NCBI GenBank assembly: GCA_964517675.1 | Contig: CAZFEL010000005.1 | Span: 12,244-76,243 of the forward strand | Direction: 5' to 3' | DNA length: 64,000 bases | Source: Asbonarchaeum sp964517675 | Lineage (GTDB): Archaea > Nanohalarchaeota > Nanosalinia > Nanosalinales > Nanoanaerosalinaceae | Part shown: positions 50,518-59,477 of the stretch, one piece after another | Layout: each line of letters opens with the position of its first letter | Numbering within the stretch: position 1 is the stretch's first letter | Position numbers and translations under genes: made by a program | The notes under the pieces: generated by a model | What the model was told of the DNA's origin: nothing | What the model saw: the letters and a program-made list of their open reading frames with translations, nothing else | Database searches by the model: none

Positions 50518-50559
50518 ATCAAAGATTTATCTCGACTCGACTGAAATCTACGATTTCAG
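50513..50559. terminator. Tandem perfect hairpins between convergent genes
   Basis: GATAAATC-AAA-GATTTATC at 50513-50531 and CTGAAATC-TAC-GATTTCAG at 50541-50559, both with 8-bp perfect stems and three-base loops. They separate the plus-strand photolyase transcript from the minus-strand trm56 gene and could stop both. Confidence 0.6.
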
Positions 50560-50577
50560 GACTGCTCGGATCCGTGA

Positions 50578-51087
50578 TCACTCCGGTTCCCGGGTCAGCT
50601 TCTGGTCCGCGGACGGTTCGACCTCGATCTCCGCTCCCGGAAACGTCGACGAGATCTCCCTGTCCTGGAGCTCGTACAGGAAGATCCCGGTCGCGGTGAC
50701 CTCCGAATGGGGCTGGTTGCCAACAGCGAGATTGTGATCGACCAGCTCATAGACCTCACGCGGGACCTTCTGCGAGCCGACCGCGACCAGTATATCCTCG
50801 GCCTCTCGCACCGCATCCATCTTCTCGCGGAACGGCAGGCCGTACATCGTCAGGTGGACCGAGGTACCCTCGAAGTCCCTGATAACCCTCCGGTAGTCCT
50901 CCCGGTGGGTGATGTCGAGCTCCCCGCCCCACCGGTCCCGGACATCCTCTAAGCTCTCCACCATGTTGTCGTCTTTCTCACCGGAGTAGATCACCCGGTC
51001 AGCACCGAACTGGCGGGCGGTCAGTCCGACATGGGACGAGATCCGGTCATCCCTGCCGCGCCTATGCCCGAGACGGAGGACCGTTAT
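50578..51087 (-). CDS. trm56: tRNA (cytidine-56-2'-O)-methyltransferase aTrm56
   Basis: 169 residues from MITVLRLGHRRGRDDRISSH. The opening VLRLGHR-x-x-RD and later LTMYGLPFREKMDAV, ILVAVGSQKVPREVYEL and HNLAVGNQPHSEV form the SPOUT (alpha/beta knot) fold of the archaeal enzyme that methylates C56 in the tRNA T loop. Length is typical. The ATG at 51087 was chosen at the family start. The upstream gene lies 29 bases away on the same strand. Confidence 0.93.
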   Translation of the reverse strand: MTVLRLGHRRGRDDRISSHVGLTARQFGADRVIYSGEKDDNMVESLEDVRDRWGGELDITHREDYRRVIRDFEGTSVHLTMYGLPFREKMDAVREAEDILVAVGSQKVPREVYELVDHNLAVGNQPHSEVTATGIFLYELQDREISSTFPGAEIEVEPSADQKLTREPE

Positions 51088-51116
51088 CATGCACTCCGCA
51101 GCGAGAACGAGGCTTT

Positions 51117-51686
51117 TCAATCCCTTGGTCCCGTCACCAGCACCACGGCACCGGCCAGCAGGACGAGGACGACGAGGTGGACGGGCTGGACACCTGGAGC
51201 CTGGACGCCCTGGACGCCCCTGTCGATCGTCAGCTGCATATCCATATCGAAGCGCTCGCCGGTCTCCCTGTTCTGGACATGGACCGTCAGCGAGCCGCCA
51301 CAGGTCGAGCGGTAGCAGGTGCTCGGGGCGAACGTCAGCGAGATACCGCGGGTCGAGCGCCCCTCCACCGTGAACCGTGCACGGTCTCCGGTCACCCTAT
51401 CCACGTTCCTGAACTCCGTGTAGACACCTGCATCACCGCTTGTCGAGGTCCAGATCTCGTACGTATCGGTCCTGATGCCCTCGTTCTGGACCCGGGCCAC
51501 CCGTGTCCGGGTCGTCCCGATCTCGAGGTCGAGGTCGGACGTGTTGAACTCGATGGTATCCCCCTCACCGAATGTCTCGGCTAAGGTCTGCCGATCCCAC
51601 GGCTCACGCTCCGGCTCCATCATCGTCCCCGCAGCGGCTGTCGAGAACACGAGGAGACAGCACACCGCGATCGGGAGACGGGACAT
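51117..51686 (-). CDS. Exported beta-rich protein with C-terminal membrane anchor
   Basis: 189 residues from MSRLPIAVCCLLVFSTAAAG, a signal peptide. The body (about 25-160) is beta-rich, with RISLTF-type strands and a Cys pair in STCYRSTCGG that could form a disulfide outside the cell. A C-terminal helix VHLVVLVLLAGAVVLVTG (about 166-184) anchors it. This resembles NEW3/NPCBM-type anchored surface modules, but no family is firmly recognised. Confidence 0.75.
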   Translation of the reverse strand: MSRLPIAVCCLLVFSTAAAGTMMEPEREPWDRQTLAETFGEGDTIEFNTSDLDLEIGTTRTRVARVQNEGIRTDTYEIWTSTSGDAGVYTEFRNVDRVTGDRARFTVEGRSTRGISLTFAPSTCYRSTCGGSLTVHVQNRETGERFDMDMQLTIDRGVQGVQAPGVQPVHLVVLVLLAGAVVLVTGPRD

Positions 51687-51799
51687 AGACAGATATCGTA
51701 TGCGGGCGGACACGATATTAAACTTTCCCGCCAGCATGGCTACCGGAAGTATCGGAACCTCTGGAAGCTTTTTTATCCCTTCTCAGCCAACAGAGGTAC

Positions 51800-53311
51800 A
51801 TGACGGAACCGGTCGGCACCATCATCTCGACAGAGGAGACCCCGACGGCCGAGGAGTTCACCTTCGTCCTCGAAGAACCGATCAAGAAAGAACAGTTCAT
51901 CGAGTTCGATACAGAGGAGGGTCGGGCCATCGCGCGGGTCTCATCCGTCCGGAAGACGAACCTCTTTTTCAACCAGGCCGAATCCGTCTCCGAGTCCAAC
52001 AGGCAGGGTATCTCCCTGCAGGATCACTTCCCCACCGAGGACAGGGAGTACCTGGTCGGTGAGGGCCGGGTCATGGGCGTGTATCGTGACGATGGCATGA
52101 TCCAGCGGCCGTACTTCCCTGCCTCACCCGGTACCGACATCCACGTCGCGGACCGGGACCGGCTGGCGGATTTCCTTGGACTGGACCAGGAAAGCGGGCT
52201 CCACATCGGGGACATCCAGCACCAGGACCTCGAGGCCCGCCTGAACATGACCAAGCTCTTCCAGAAACACCTCGCGATCCTGGCCCAGTCCGGGGCTGGC
52301 AAATCCTACCTCGCCTCCGTGATGCTCGAAGAACTGCTCGACCGCGACCAGGAGGACGGCCAGATGGCGGTCGTGGCACTGGACCCGCACGGCGAGTACG
52401 CCGGCTTCGCGGAGGACCCCGAATACGGTGACAGGGTCGAGGTCTACGACGGGACCGATATCCAGATCGGACTCTCGAACCTCTCGGCCGGCAAGTTCGA
52501 CCAGTACTTCACCGACGTCACCTCCCCCCAGAAGCGGGAGATCAACAAGATCCTCGATGACATGGACGAGGAGATGCACAAGGGCGGCGGTGTCTACGGG
52601 CTGGACGAGCTCCAGCGACGGGTCGAGGAGGCCGACATGCCCAAAAAGACCAAACAGATCTGGATCGACCGGCTGAACAAGATGCAGTACATGGACCTGT
52701 TCAAGCGGTACGACAACCCCTCCCTGGACCGCGTCGAGTCCGGCAAGATGATCGTCCTCGATCTGTCGGACATCGTCGGCTACCGGAAGAAACAGATCAT
52801 CGCAGCGTACTTCGCGGACAAGCTGTTCAAGGCCCGCCGTGGTGGCGATATCCCACCATACTTCTTCCTCGTTGAGGAGGCACACAACTTCGCACCCGAG
52901 AACGTCTCCTCAGATCATGCGATCGCCCGCGGTGTCATCCAGCGGATCGCACGGGAGGGACGGAAGTTCCACGCCTCCCTTGGGCTCATCTCACAGCGGC
53001 CGGTCGGGCTCTCGACGACTGCCCTGTCCCAGTGCAACACCCACATCATCCTCCGGGTGACGAACCCGAACGATCTCGACAGGATCAAGCAAAGCTCCGA
53101 GGGCATCACCTCCGATGTCATCTCCTCGATACCCGGTCTCCGGGTCGGGGAATGCATCGTCGTCGGTGAGGCCGTCGACTATCCGGCCTTCGTCTCGGTG
53201 CGGGAGCGGAACTCCCAGGAGTTCGAGACAGGTCAGGGCCTCGAGGAGGCGGCTGCAGAATATGCGGACGAACAGGACCTCGAGGACGACGACATCGACG
53301 CGTTCATGTGA
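51800..53311 (+). CDS. herA: HerA-type hexameric DNA translocase
   Basis: 503 residues. The N-terminal HAS-barrel (VGTIISTEETPTAEEFTFVL) precedes the ATPase with Walker A LAQSGAGKSYLAS, Walker B PPYFFLVEEAHNF, and the arginine-finger-side SLGLISQRPVGLST. HerA works with NurA in DNA-end resection and repair. Here it stands alone: mre11, rad50 and nurA are not adjacent, which is unusual for archaea. CTTTTTTATCC about 30 bases before the ATG is its TATA box. Confidence 0.94.
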   Translation: MTEPVGTIISTEETPTAEEFTFVLEEPIKKEQFIEFDTEEGRAIARVSSVRKTNLFFNQAESVSESNRQGISLQDHFPTEDREYLVGEGRVMGVYRDDGMIQRPYFPASPGTDIHVADRDRLADFLGLDQESGLHIGDIQHQDLEARLNMTKLFQKHLAILAQSGAGKSYLASVMLEELLDRDQEDGQMAVVALDPHGEYAGFAEDPEYGDRVEVYDGTDIQIGLSNLSAGKFDQYFTDVTSPQKREINKILDDMDEEMHKGGGVYGLDELQRRVEEADMPKKTKQIWIDRLNKMQYMDLFKRYDNPSLDRVESGKMIVLDLSDIVGYRKKQIIAAYFADKLFKARRGGDIPPYFFLVEEAHNFAPENVSSDHAIARGVIQRIAREGRKFHASLGLISQRPVGLSTTALSQCNTHIILRVTNPNDLDRIKQSSEGITSDVISSIPGLRVGECIVVGEAVDYPAFVSVRERNSQEFETGQGLEEAAAEYADEQDLEDDDIDAFM

Positions 53312-53319
53312 CCGGCTCC

Positions 53320-53790
53320 TCAGTTGACCTCGACCTGGAAGACATGGGTCACATTGCCCCTGTCCCAGTTCGCCTGTGTCACAAGGAAGTAGGCCCCCTC
53401 CCCAAGCGAGAACGACATATTCTCCTCATACCTCTGATCCGACAGTTCCTGTCCCTCGCTGTCCCGCACCTCGATCGTCAGGTTCGCTGGGTCGGTGTAG
53501 TTCACAGGGTAGAACCGGTATGATGCAGCAGGACCGACATCAGTCGAGAGGACCGCAAGCTGGGTGCTGATCTGGTCCGGATCGAGCTTGTCGACACAGG
53601 CCGTCCCGTTGTCGGATTCCCAGCAGAAATCTCCCTCCAGCCCGCGGACGATCTCTCCCTCGACCTCCATCAGCATGGCAGGTGGCTGGACCGGGTCGGA
53701 TTCCTCTATATCATAGGACGAGGTGAAAATGGCCGCAGCTATGACCGCCGTGGTAAGGACCGATATGATGACGATCTTCTCGTTCCGCAT
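53320..53790 (-). CDS. Exported or membrane-anchored hypothetical protein
   Basis: 156 residues starting MRNEKIVIISVLTTAVIAAA, an N-terminal membrane anchor or signal. The exterior part is acidic and beta-rich, with two Cys in GDFCWESDNGTACVDKLD likely bridged. A C-terminal strand set (NLTIEVRDSEGQ; FSLGEGAYFLVTQANWD) recalls bacterial pre-peptidase C-type beta domains. No family assigned. Ends 8 bp from herA, convergent. Confidence 0.7.
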   Translation of the reverse strand: MRNEKIVIISVLTTAVIAAAIFTSSYDIEESDPVQPPAMLMEVEGEIVRGLEGDFCWESDNGTACVDKLDPDQISTQLAVLSTDVGPAASYRFYPVNYTDPANLTIEVRDSEGQELSDQRYEENMSFSLGEGAYFLVTQANWDRGNVTHVFQVEVN

Positions 53791-53820
53791 GGGCTATCAG
53801 TCGGCTGCGGCACAGAGGGA

Positions 53821-54420
53821 TTACCGTGCTCCGTCTGCCTCACGTTCCCTGCGCTGTCGATCCCTGACCGCGAGCACGCTGGAATCGTTCTCATAGGCGG
53901 CTACGATCTCCTCGGCCAGTGCCTCGGACGCATCCACGTCGTTGGCCAGCCGGTTGCCGTATGCCCCTTGGGCGAGATGCCTGAGAGCGAGATCGACACG
54001 TCGCATCGGGGAGACGATGACGGCCTGCCGTGCGATCACGCCACCGCGCTGGTAGGAGATGACCTCCTCCTTCGGGGCGGAGTTCTTGATCGCACCGACA
54101 AGCACCTGGATCGGGTTCTCGCCGGTCTCCTCCTCGGTGAGCTCGAAGGTATCCTCGATCGTCTCCCAGAGCTTCTCGGACTTACCGACATTGGAACCGG
54201 ACGAGATCTTGTGCTTGTTGCCCTTGTGTCCCGCGACGTAGAGACGGTTGAGAAGTCGCTCGACGATCTGGACATCCGCCTTGTAGAACTGCTGGTCGGA
54301 ATGCCGTCCGCGGGAGCGGGGAGCCATGATATTCTCGAGGTTGATGACACGCCGGAGGCCTTCATCGTTGATCTCTGCCTCCTGGCAGTCCCACCGGTCG
54401 AACAGCTTGACGTCTTCCAT
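53821..54420 (-). CDS. rps7: 30S ribosomal protein S7
   Basis: 199 residues. VERLLNRLYVAGHKGNKHKI, NPIQVLVGAIKNSAPKEEVI and RRVDLALRHLAQGAYGNRLA are the archaeal uS7 blocks contacting the 16S 3' domain. AGGTAAGATAGC precedes the ATG. Last gene of the S12-S7 unit, six bases after S12. Confidence 0.97.
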   Translation of the reverse strand: MEDVKLFDRWDCQEAEINDEGLRRVINLENIMAPRSRGRHSDQQFYKADVQIVERLLNRLYVAGHKGNKHKISSGSNVGKSEKLWETIEDTFELTEEETGENPIQVLVGAIKNSAPKEEVISYQRGGVIARQAVIVSPMRRVDLALRHLAQGAYGNRLANDVDASEALAEEIVAAYENDSSVLAVRDRQRREREADGAR

Positions 54421-54426
54421 GCTATC

Positions 54427-54849
54427 TTACCTCGTCGGCTTCTGCTTGTTACCGGCAACAAGCTCCTTGAGAGATACACCGTTTACCTTCACGACCTGGT
54501 ACCTGACCGTCGGGATATCCCCCTTCGGTCCGTTGTCCGCGCCACCGATGCCCTCGACGAGGATCTCGTCGTGCTCGTCGATGTGCTCGATGGCCTCATC
54601 ACCAGGGACGAACGCCGTCAGCTGCTTACCGTTCTTGATGAGCTGTACACGTACGCACTTCCGGAGAGCTGAGTTGGGCTGTTTCGCCTCGATGACTCGT
54701 TTCTCGAGGACGATGCCCCGCGCCTGAGGTGAGCCCTCAAGCGGGTCAGCCTGCTCTTTGAGATTCAGCTGCTTCCTCTTGTATTCGATATCGTTCCATC
54801 TAAACCGCTGCCGTCGCTGCTTTAGCTTTCGTCCGTTGTAAAGACCCAT
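54427..54849 (-). CDS. rps12: 30S ribosomal protein S12
   Basis: 140 residues. KQPNSALRKCVRVQLIKNGK is the universal uS12 loop near the decoding centre. Archaeal N-terminal part MGLYNGRKLKQRRQRFRWND. Preceded by its own TATA box at 54901-54910, although it belongs to the polymerase cluster. Confidence 0.97.
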   Translation of the reverse strand: MGLYNGRKLKQRRQRFRWNDIEYKRKQLNLKEQADPLEGSPQARGIVLEKRVIEAKQPNSALRKCVRVQLIKNGKQLTAFVPGDEAIEHIDEHDEILVEGIGGADNGPKGDIPTVRYQVVKVNGVSLKELVAGNKQKPTR

Positions 54850-54900
54850 TGTATCACGCTTCGTCCGGTATTATGCCGTGCAGACACGTTCCACGACAAG

Positions 54901-54910
54901 CTTTATAAAT
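54901..54910 (-). promoter_or_regulatory. TATA box of the S12-S7 unit
   Basis: ATTTATAAAG on the minus strand in the 72-bp gap between nusA and rps12, about 50 bases before ATG 54849. It allows ribosomal genes to be expressed apart from RNA polymerase. Confidence 0.65.
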
Positions 54911-54921
54911 ATGTCAAGACC

Positions 54922-55350
54922 TTACTCGACCTTCACGTCATCGACATCGAACTCCCGCTTGAGGAACCGCTTGATGATGTCGATATTCTTCCCGTCCTTC
55001 CCAACGACGCGGGACCAGTCGTTCCGGTCGACACCGATCTTCACGACCTTGTTCTCCCCGGACCGGTCATACCGCACCGAGTTGACATCCGCGGGGACCA
55101 GGTTCTCGACGAACTCCTTCAGACTGTCGGAGTACTCGTACACCTTCACGTCCTTGTTCAGGTTGCGCTGGACCTTTTTGATGGTCTCACCGCCCTTGCC
55201 GATCGCGAGGCCGACTTTCCCCTCCTCGACGACGAAGAACGCCTTGTCATCCTGCGTGATGGCATCCATGACCTCCACGCCGGTGACCTCCTCGAAGAGA
55301 TTGATACTGCGGATGGTGTCCGTGTCGAACTTGATACTCATCTCAGACAT
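54922..55350 (-). CDS. nusA: NusA-like KH-domain transcription factor
   Basis: 142 residues with two KH domains: VGLAIGKGGETIKKV and SRVVGKDGKNIDIIKRFL. Archaeal NusA consists only of these RNA-binding domains and assists elongation or termination. An in-frame ATG three codons later is an alternative start. Nine bases after L30e in the polymerase operon. Confidence 0.96.
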   Translation of the reverse strand: MSEMSIKFDTDTIRSINLFEEVTGVEVMDAITQDDKAFFVVEEGKVGLAIGKGGETIKKVQRNLNKDVKVYEYSDSLKEFVENLVPADVNSVRYDRSGENKVVKIGVDRNDWSRVVGKDGKNIDIIKRFLKREFDVDDVKVE

Positions 55351-55359
55351 GTGTTCTCA

Positions 55360-55629
55360 CTATAGCCCGGTCACTTTTTTAATACCTACCGTCGAGGCGG
55401 CAAAGGGCTTCCCACAGAGGGAGCCCAGGTCCGCATTTGTCCCGTCGAAGACCTCAACGGAGACATCGGCATCATCTGCCGCATCCCGGACCTTCTCGCC
55501 AAGTTCATCGGGGATGTTTGCTGCGAGAACGACCTGGTCAAGATCAGCCATCTGCTTGATCGTCTGCTTCGTGCCGACGACCAGGCGGTCCTTCTCGGCC
55601 GCCTGCTGCAGTTGTTCCTTGAAATCCAT
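55360..55629 (-). CDS. rpl30e: Ribosomal protein L30e
   Basis: 89 residues. RLVVGTKQTIKQMADLDQVV and LGSLCGKPFAASTVGI are eL30 motifs of the L7Ae-like RNA-binding fold. Lies between rpoA2 and nusA, a common archaeal order. Confidence 0.93.
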   Translation of the reverse strand: MDFKEQLQQAAEKDRLVVGTKQTIKQMADLDQVVLAANIPDELGEKVRDAADDADVSVEVFDGTNADLGSLCGKPFAASTVGIKKVTGL

Positions 55630-55634
55630 TGTCT

Positions 55635-57035
55635 CTAATCCTCCATGCTATCTTCTATCCAGCTTTTTAAGGTTTTTCTATCCTTGTTCTCCTTCTCTGC
55701 GGACAGGAGCTGCCCCAGATCGACGTCGTGCTCATCGACGTACTGCTTGATCTCCTTGATCGTCATCTCAGCGAGCTCCTCATAATCGACGTCGGCGGAC
55801 ATGCCGTCTCCGTCCGTCTCGTCCGCCTCACCTTCGGCCTCGGCCTCTTCCTCTTGTTCCTTCTCAGCCATACGCTGTTCCTTCCGCTCGCGGAGCTTTT
55901 CGCGTTTCTCCTCGATCTTCTCGAGGACCGACTCGGGAGCCTTCGCGGGCTTGGCCTGGAGCTCGAGCTTGCCGGTACCGGCCGGGATGACCTGGCCCAG
56001 GATGATGTTCTCGACCACAGAGTTGAGCGGATCGTTCTCACCGTCGATCGCGGCCGTGGTGAGGTGCTTTTTCGTCTCCTCGAAGGATGCCCGTGCAAGG
56101 ACCGAGTTCTTCCCGCCGCAGATGCCGTAACGGGTCGCCCCCTGGATGTCGCCTTCCTTCGTCATCGTGTCCGCGATCAGCATCAGCCAGCGGACATCGA
56201 CCGACATGCCCTGTTCCTCCAGGATCTTCTGGAGTTCCTCGAGGATCAGGTTCCGGGTCGCCTCGACGCCGAAGACCTTCTCGAACTCGAACAGGTCATT
56301 GCACCGGGTCCGGGTCTCATCGACTTTCTCCAGCTTCAGGGTCTTGCGCATGTTGATACCGGCGGTCTGGACGCGCCACTCACCGTCTTCCTCAAAGATG
56401 ACGACGTCCTCGACACCCTTGAATCCCTGCAGTCGGATGTCCGTTGCCTTCTTTTTGATATCCTGCAGATCAGTCAGATCGTAATCATCTGCCTCAGGAT
56501 AGATCGTGATCTCCGTCCCATCGCGCTTGACGACGGTCTTGGACAGCTTGTCCTTCAGCTTCGCCACGATGTCGTCTTTCTCGACACGGTACTCCTCGAG
56601 AACGTCCTCGTCCAGGACGAAACGGAGCTCGAGGCTCATCAGGTCCAGCGTGTCCTCGCTGAACACGTCATCGAAGGTGACCTCCTTGATCTTCGCAGCC
56701 ACGTCTTTCGCGTCCTCCTTGGTCTGGTAGTCCTCGTGGAGGTAGATGTTCATGACAGGGGTCTTCGGGTTCCGCCGCGCATTGACGACCTCGATCATGC
56801 GGGGAAGGCCCTGTGTGATCGATACCTTCGCAGCACCGGCGCTGTGGTACGTCTCCATGGTCATCTGGGTCGCCGGCTCGGAGATGGACTGGGCGCCGAC
56901 GGTACCTATCGCCTCCCCCGGCTCGAACAGCATCTCTCTGTAGCGTTCCTTCAGTTCGTCAGCATCGTCCCGCCCCTGGTACTTCGGGGGAAGTTCGATG
57001 TCCTCATCACCCATCCTCAGTCTGTTCTCTACCAT
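55635..57035 (-). CDS. rpoA2: DNA-directed RNA polymerase subunit A''
   Basis: 466 residues from ATG 57035, with GGTGATG four bases upstream. GEAIGTVGAQSISEPATQMT, then METYHSAGAA, is the bridge/trigger-loop start of A''. GDIQGATRYGICGGKNSVLA and NIILGQVIPAGTGKLEL end the normal subunit at about residue 370. About 95 further residues follow: a highly charged coil (KIEEKREKLRERKEQRMAEK) and a SAP/HeH-like end (ELAEMTIKEIKQYVDEH; KTLKSWIEDSM). This extension is not standard. Confidence 0.96.
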   Translation of the reverse strand: MVENRLRMGDEDIELPPKYQGRDDADELKERYREMLFEPGEAIGTVGAQSISEPATQMTMETYHSAGAAKVSITQGLPRMIEVVNARRNPKTPVMNIYLHEDYQTKEDAKDVAAKIKEVTFDDVFSEDTLDLMSLELRFVLDEDVLEEYRVEKDDIVAKLKDKLSKTVVKRDGTEITIYPEADDYDLTDLQDIKKKATDIRLQGFKGVEDVVIFEEDGEWRVQTAGINMRKTLKLEKVDETRTRCNDLFEFEKVFGVEATRNLILEELQKILEEQGMSVDVRWLMLIADTMTKEGDIQGATRYGICGGKNSVLARASFEETKKHLTTAAIDGENDPLNSVVENIILGQVIPAGTGKLELQAKPAKAPESVLEKIEEKREKLRERKEQRMAEKEQEEEAEAEGEADETDGDGMSADVDYEELAEMTIKEIKQYVDEHDVDLGQLLSAEKENKDRKTLKSWIEDSMED

Positions 57036-57044
57036 TGTCATCAC

Positions 57045-59471
57045 CTACTCATCGATCAGCTCTCCCCTGTCAGACTTCTGCGGATCGATGCCGTCCTCTC
57101 CTGCCGTGAACTGGACGATCGTTCCATCCGCAGCCCTGACAGACCTGTCGTACTCGACAGACAGGTCCTGCAGTGCATTCGAGATACGCCGGTACATGTA
57201 CCCGGACGTACGTGTCCTCAGTGACTGGTCCATCAGACCCTCACGGCCCGACATGACCTCGTAGAACATCTCATCCGGATCGAGCCCGCCGTAGATCGAG
57301 GAATCGACGAACCCTCGTGCCCTGGCCGATAGGTCGTCCTTCTGGAAGTGAGGCAGGCTCCGGTCCTTGAACCCGCGGCTGATGCGTTTCCCGCGGACGG
57401 TCTCCTGCCCGAGCAGGCCGGCCATCACTGAGAGGTTCGTCATCGAACCACGCGCACCGGACTCTGCCATCACGCGGGCCGAGGTCATCGGTACGTCCTC
57501 GTCGACGATCTTCTCGACCTCCGTCGAGATACCACGGAGGGTGCTTGTCATCTTGGCCTCGAAGGTCTCTTTGACCGTCTTGCCGGTCATGGCCTCGATG
57601 TTGCCCTGGCGGTAGTCCTCAAGGATCTCCTGGGCCTCTTTTTGGCCCTTGCTGATCTCCTCATCGATCTCGGCGCGGCCTTCCCCAGAGACCTCAAGAT
57701 CCGAGGTACTGATCGAGAAGCCTCGCCGGTCGAGGTAGATCGCACCCAGGTTCGTCGCAGTGTTGAGGAACTCGACCGCGACCTCCTGGGGCTCGTTGAG
57801 CACGAGCTGGTTGATGATCTCCCCACCGTAGTCAGCGACCATGTCCTCACCGATGACGCCTTCCTTTAGCTCACCGTCCTCGATCAGGACATCGCCGTTG
57901 TCGACGTTGACCGACTCGGGGAGGAACAGCGAGATGATCTCCTTCCCGCTGACCGTCTCCTTGTCCGGGAGGTCCTTGTCATACTGGCCCGCGGCCACGA
58001 GGAGATCGAACGCATCCTCGCGGTCGATCTCGTCCTCCTTCGAGAGGAGGAACAGACCCGAGATGTGGTCCTGCATCATGCCGATGATCGGACCACCGAA
58101 CTTCGGGGACTTGATATGGTTCTGGACCTGAAGCAGCTCCTCTGCCTCCGCGCGGGCCTCCTCCGTCTGGGGGATATGCAGGTTCATCTCGTCACCGTCG
58201 AAGTCGGCGTTGTACGGCGGACAGACGGCCAGGTTGAGCCGGAACGTACGGTACGGCATCACCTTGACCTTGTGCGCCATCATCGAGAGGCGGTGGAGCG
58301 ACGGCTGCCTGTTAAACAGCACCGTGTCATCGTCGACGATGTGCCGCTCGACAGTGTAGCCCGGCTCCAGTTCGTCTATGATATCCTGCTGGTTGTTCTC
58401 AGTTACCTTCTTGCGCGATCCATCAGGCCGGAAGACGTAGTTCGCACCGGGGTGGGTCTCGGGTCCGTTCCTGATCCATTCCTCGACCTCCTCAATGTTG
58501 TCCTCTTTGACCTTGACCGGGATCGTGAGCTGCTTCGCGATCTCGTACGGGACACCGACCTCGTTGATACCGATGTTCGGGTCCGGCGAGATCACGGTAC
58601 GCGCAGAGAAGTTCGCACGCTTCCCGATCAGGTTCTGCCTGAACCGGCCCTCCTTCCCCTTCAGCCGCTCGATGAGTGACTTGAGGGAACGACCGGAACG
58701 GTGACGTGCAGGAGGCACGCCCGACAGATCGTTATCGAACATGGTGGCGACGTGGTACTGCAGCAGCTCCCAGAGATCGTCGATGATGAAATCAGGCGCC
58801 TCGATCTCGATGTTGTTCCGCAACCGCTGGTTGATCCGGATGACATCGACCAGCTTGTGGGTCAGGTCATCCTCCGAGCGCTGACCGTTCTCCAGCGTGA
58901 TCGACGGCCGGATCGTCACCGGCGGCACGAGGACCTCATCGATGACCAGCCACTCAGGCCGGCCACCCGAGACACCAAGCTTGGCCGCTGTCTCGTCCGG
59001 GATCTTCTCCAGGCGCTCCTGGATGTCCTCGGGGGTGAGCTGCTCGTCGCCCTCGTAGTAGCTGTACGGTTTCTCGATACTGACATCCTGCTGCTCTGCC
59101 TCACACTCGGGGCAGGTCGTCTTCCTGTTGGACTTCCGCAGGGACCGGTCCTCGTCCTTCATCAGCAGTGCCTGACACTCCCGGCAGGTGAACCGGATCA
59201 GATTGCGGATCTTTTTCGCGTACAGGACATTGACGACCGGCTTCGACAGCTTGATGTGGCCGAAATGACCCTTGCAGTCCCGCATGCGTCCACCACACGT
59301 GCCACAGACCATACCGGGGTCGAGCACACCGAGTGATGGATCCATCACACCGTCCTCGACGGGATAGCCGTCGGCGTCGTACACCTCAGCCTTCGTGATA
59401 CGCTTCACAGAGAGGTTTTCGACCTTCTCAGGATCCATGAGTCCGAACTTCAGTTCGCTAATCTCTCGCAT
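57045..59471 (-). CDS. rpoA1: DNA-directed RNA polymerase subunit A'
   Basis: 808 residues. VCGTCGGRMRDCKGHFGHIK is the zinc clamp, CRECQALL and CPECEAEQ a second zinc site, and YNADFDGDEMNLHIPQTEEA the catalytic Mg-binding loop. Somewhat shorter than the 870-900 residues usual in archaea. GGTGATCCACC before ATG is a good ribosome site. Nine bases separate its stop from rpoA2. Confidence 0.98.
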   Translation of the reverse strand: MREISELKFGLMDPEKVENLSVKRITKAEVYDADGYPVEDGVMDPSLGVLDPGMVCGTCGGRMRDCKGHFGHIKLSKPVVNVLYAKKIRNLIRFTCRECQALLMKDEDRSLRKSNRKTTCPECEAEQQDVSIEKPYSYYEGDEQLTPEDIQERLEKIPDETAAKLGVSGGRPEWLVIDEVLVPPVTIRPSITLENGQRSEDDLTHKLVDVIRINQRLRNNIEIEAPDFIIDDLWELLQYHVATMFDNDLSGVPPARHRSGRSLKSLIERLKGKEGRFRQNLIGKRANFSARTVISPDPNIGINEVGVPYEIAKQLTIPVKVKEDNIEEVEEWIRNGPETHPGANYVFRPDGSRKKVTENNQQDIIDELEPGYTVERHIVDDDTVLFNRQPSLHRLSMMAHKVKVMPYRTFRLNLAVCPPYNADFDGDEMNLHIPQTEEARAEAEELLQVQNHIKSPKFGGPIIGMMQDHISGLFLLSKEDEIDREDAFDLLVAAGQYDKDLPDKETVSGKEIISLFLPESVNVDNGDVLIEDGELKEGVIGEDMVADYGGEIINQLVLNEPQEVAVEFLNTATNLGAIYLDRRGFSISTSDLEVSGEGRAEIDEEISKGQKEAQEILEDYRQGNIEAMTGKTVKETFEAKMTSTLRGISTEVEKIVDEDVPMTSARVMAESGARGSMTNLSVMAGLLGQETVRGKRISRGFKDRSLPHFQKDDLSARARGFVDSSIYGGLDPDEMFYEVMSGREGLMDQSLRTRTSGYMYRRISNALQDLSVEYDRSVRAADGTIVQFTAGEDGIDPQKSDRGELIDE

Positions 59472-59477
59472 GGTGGA

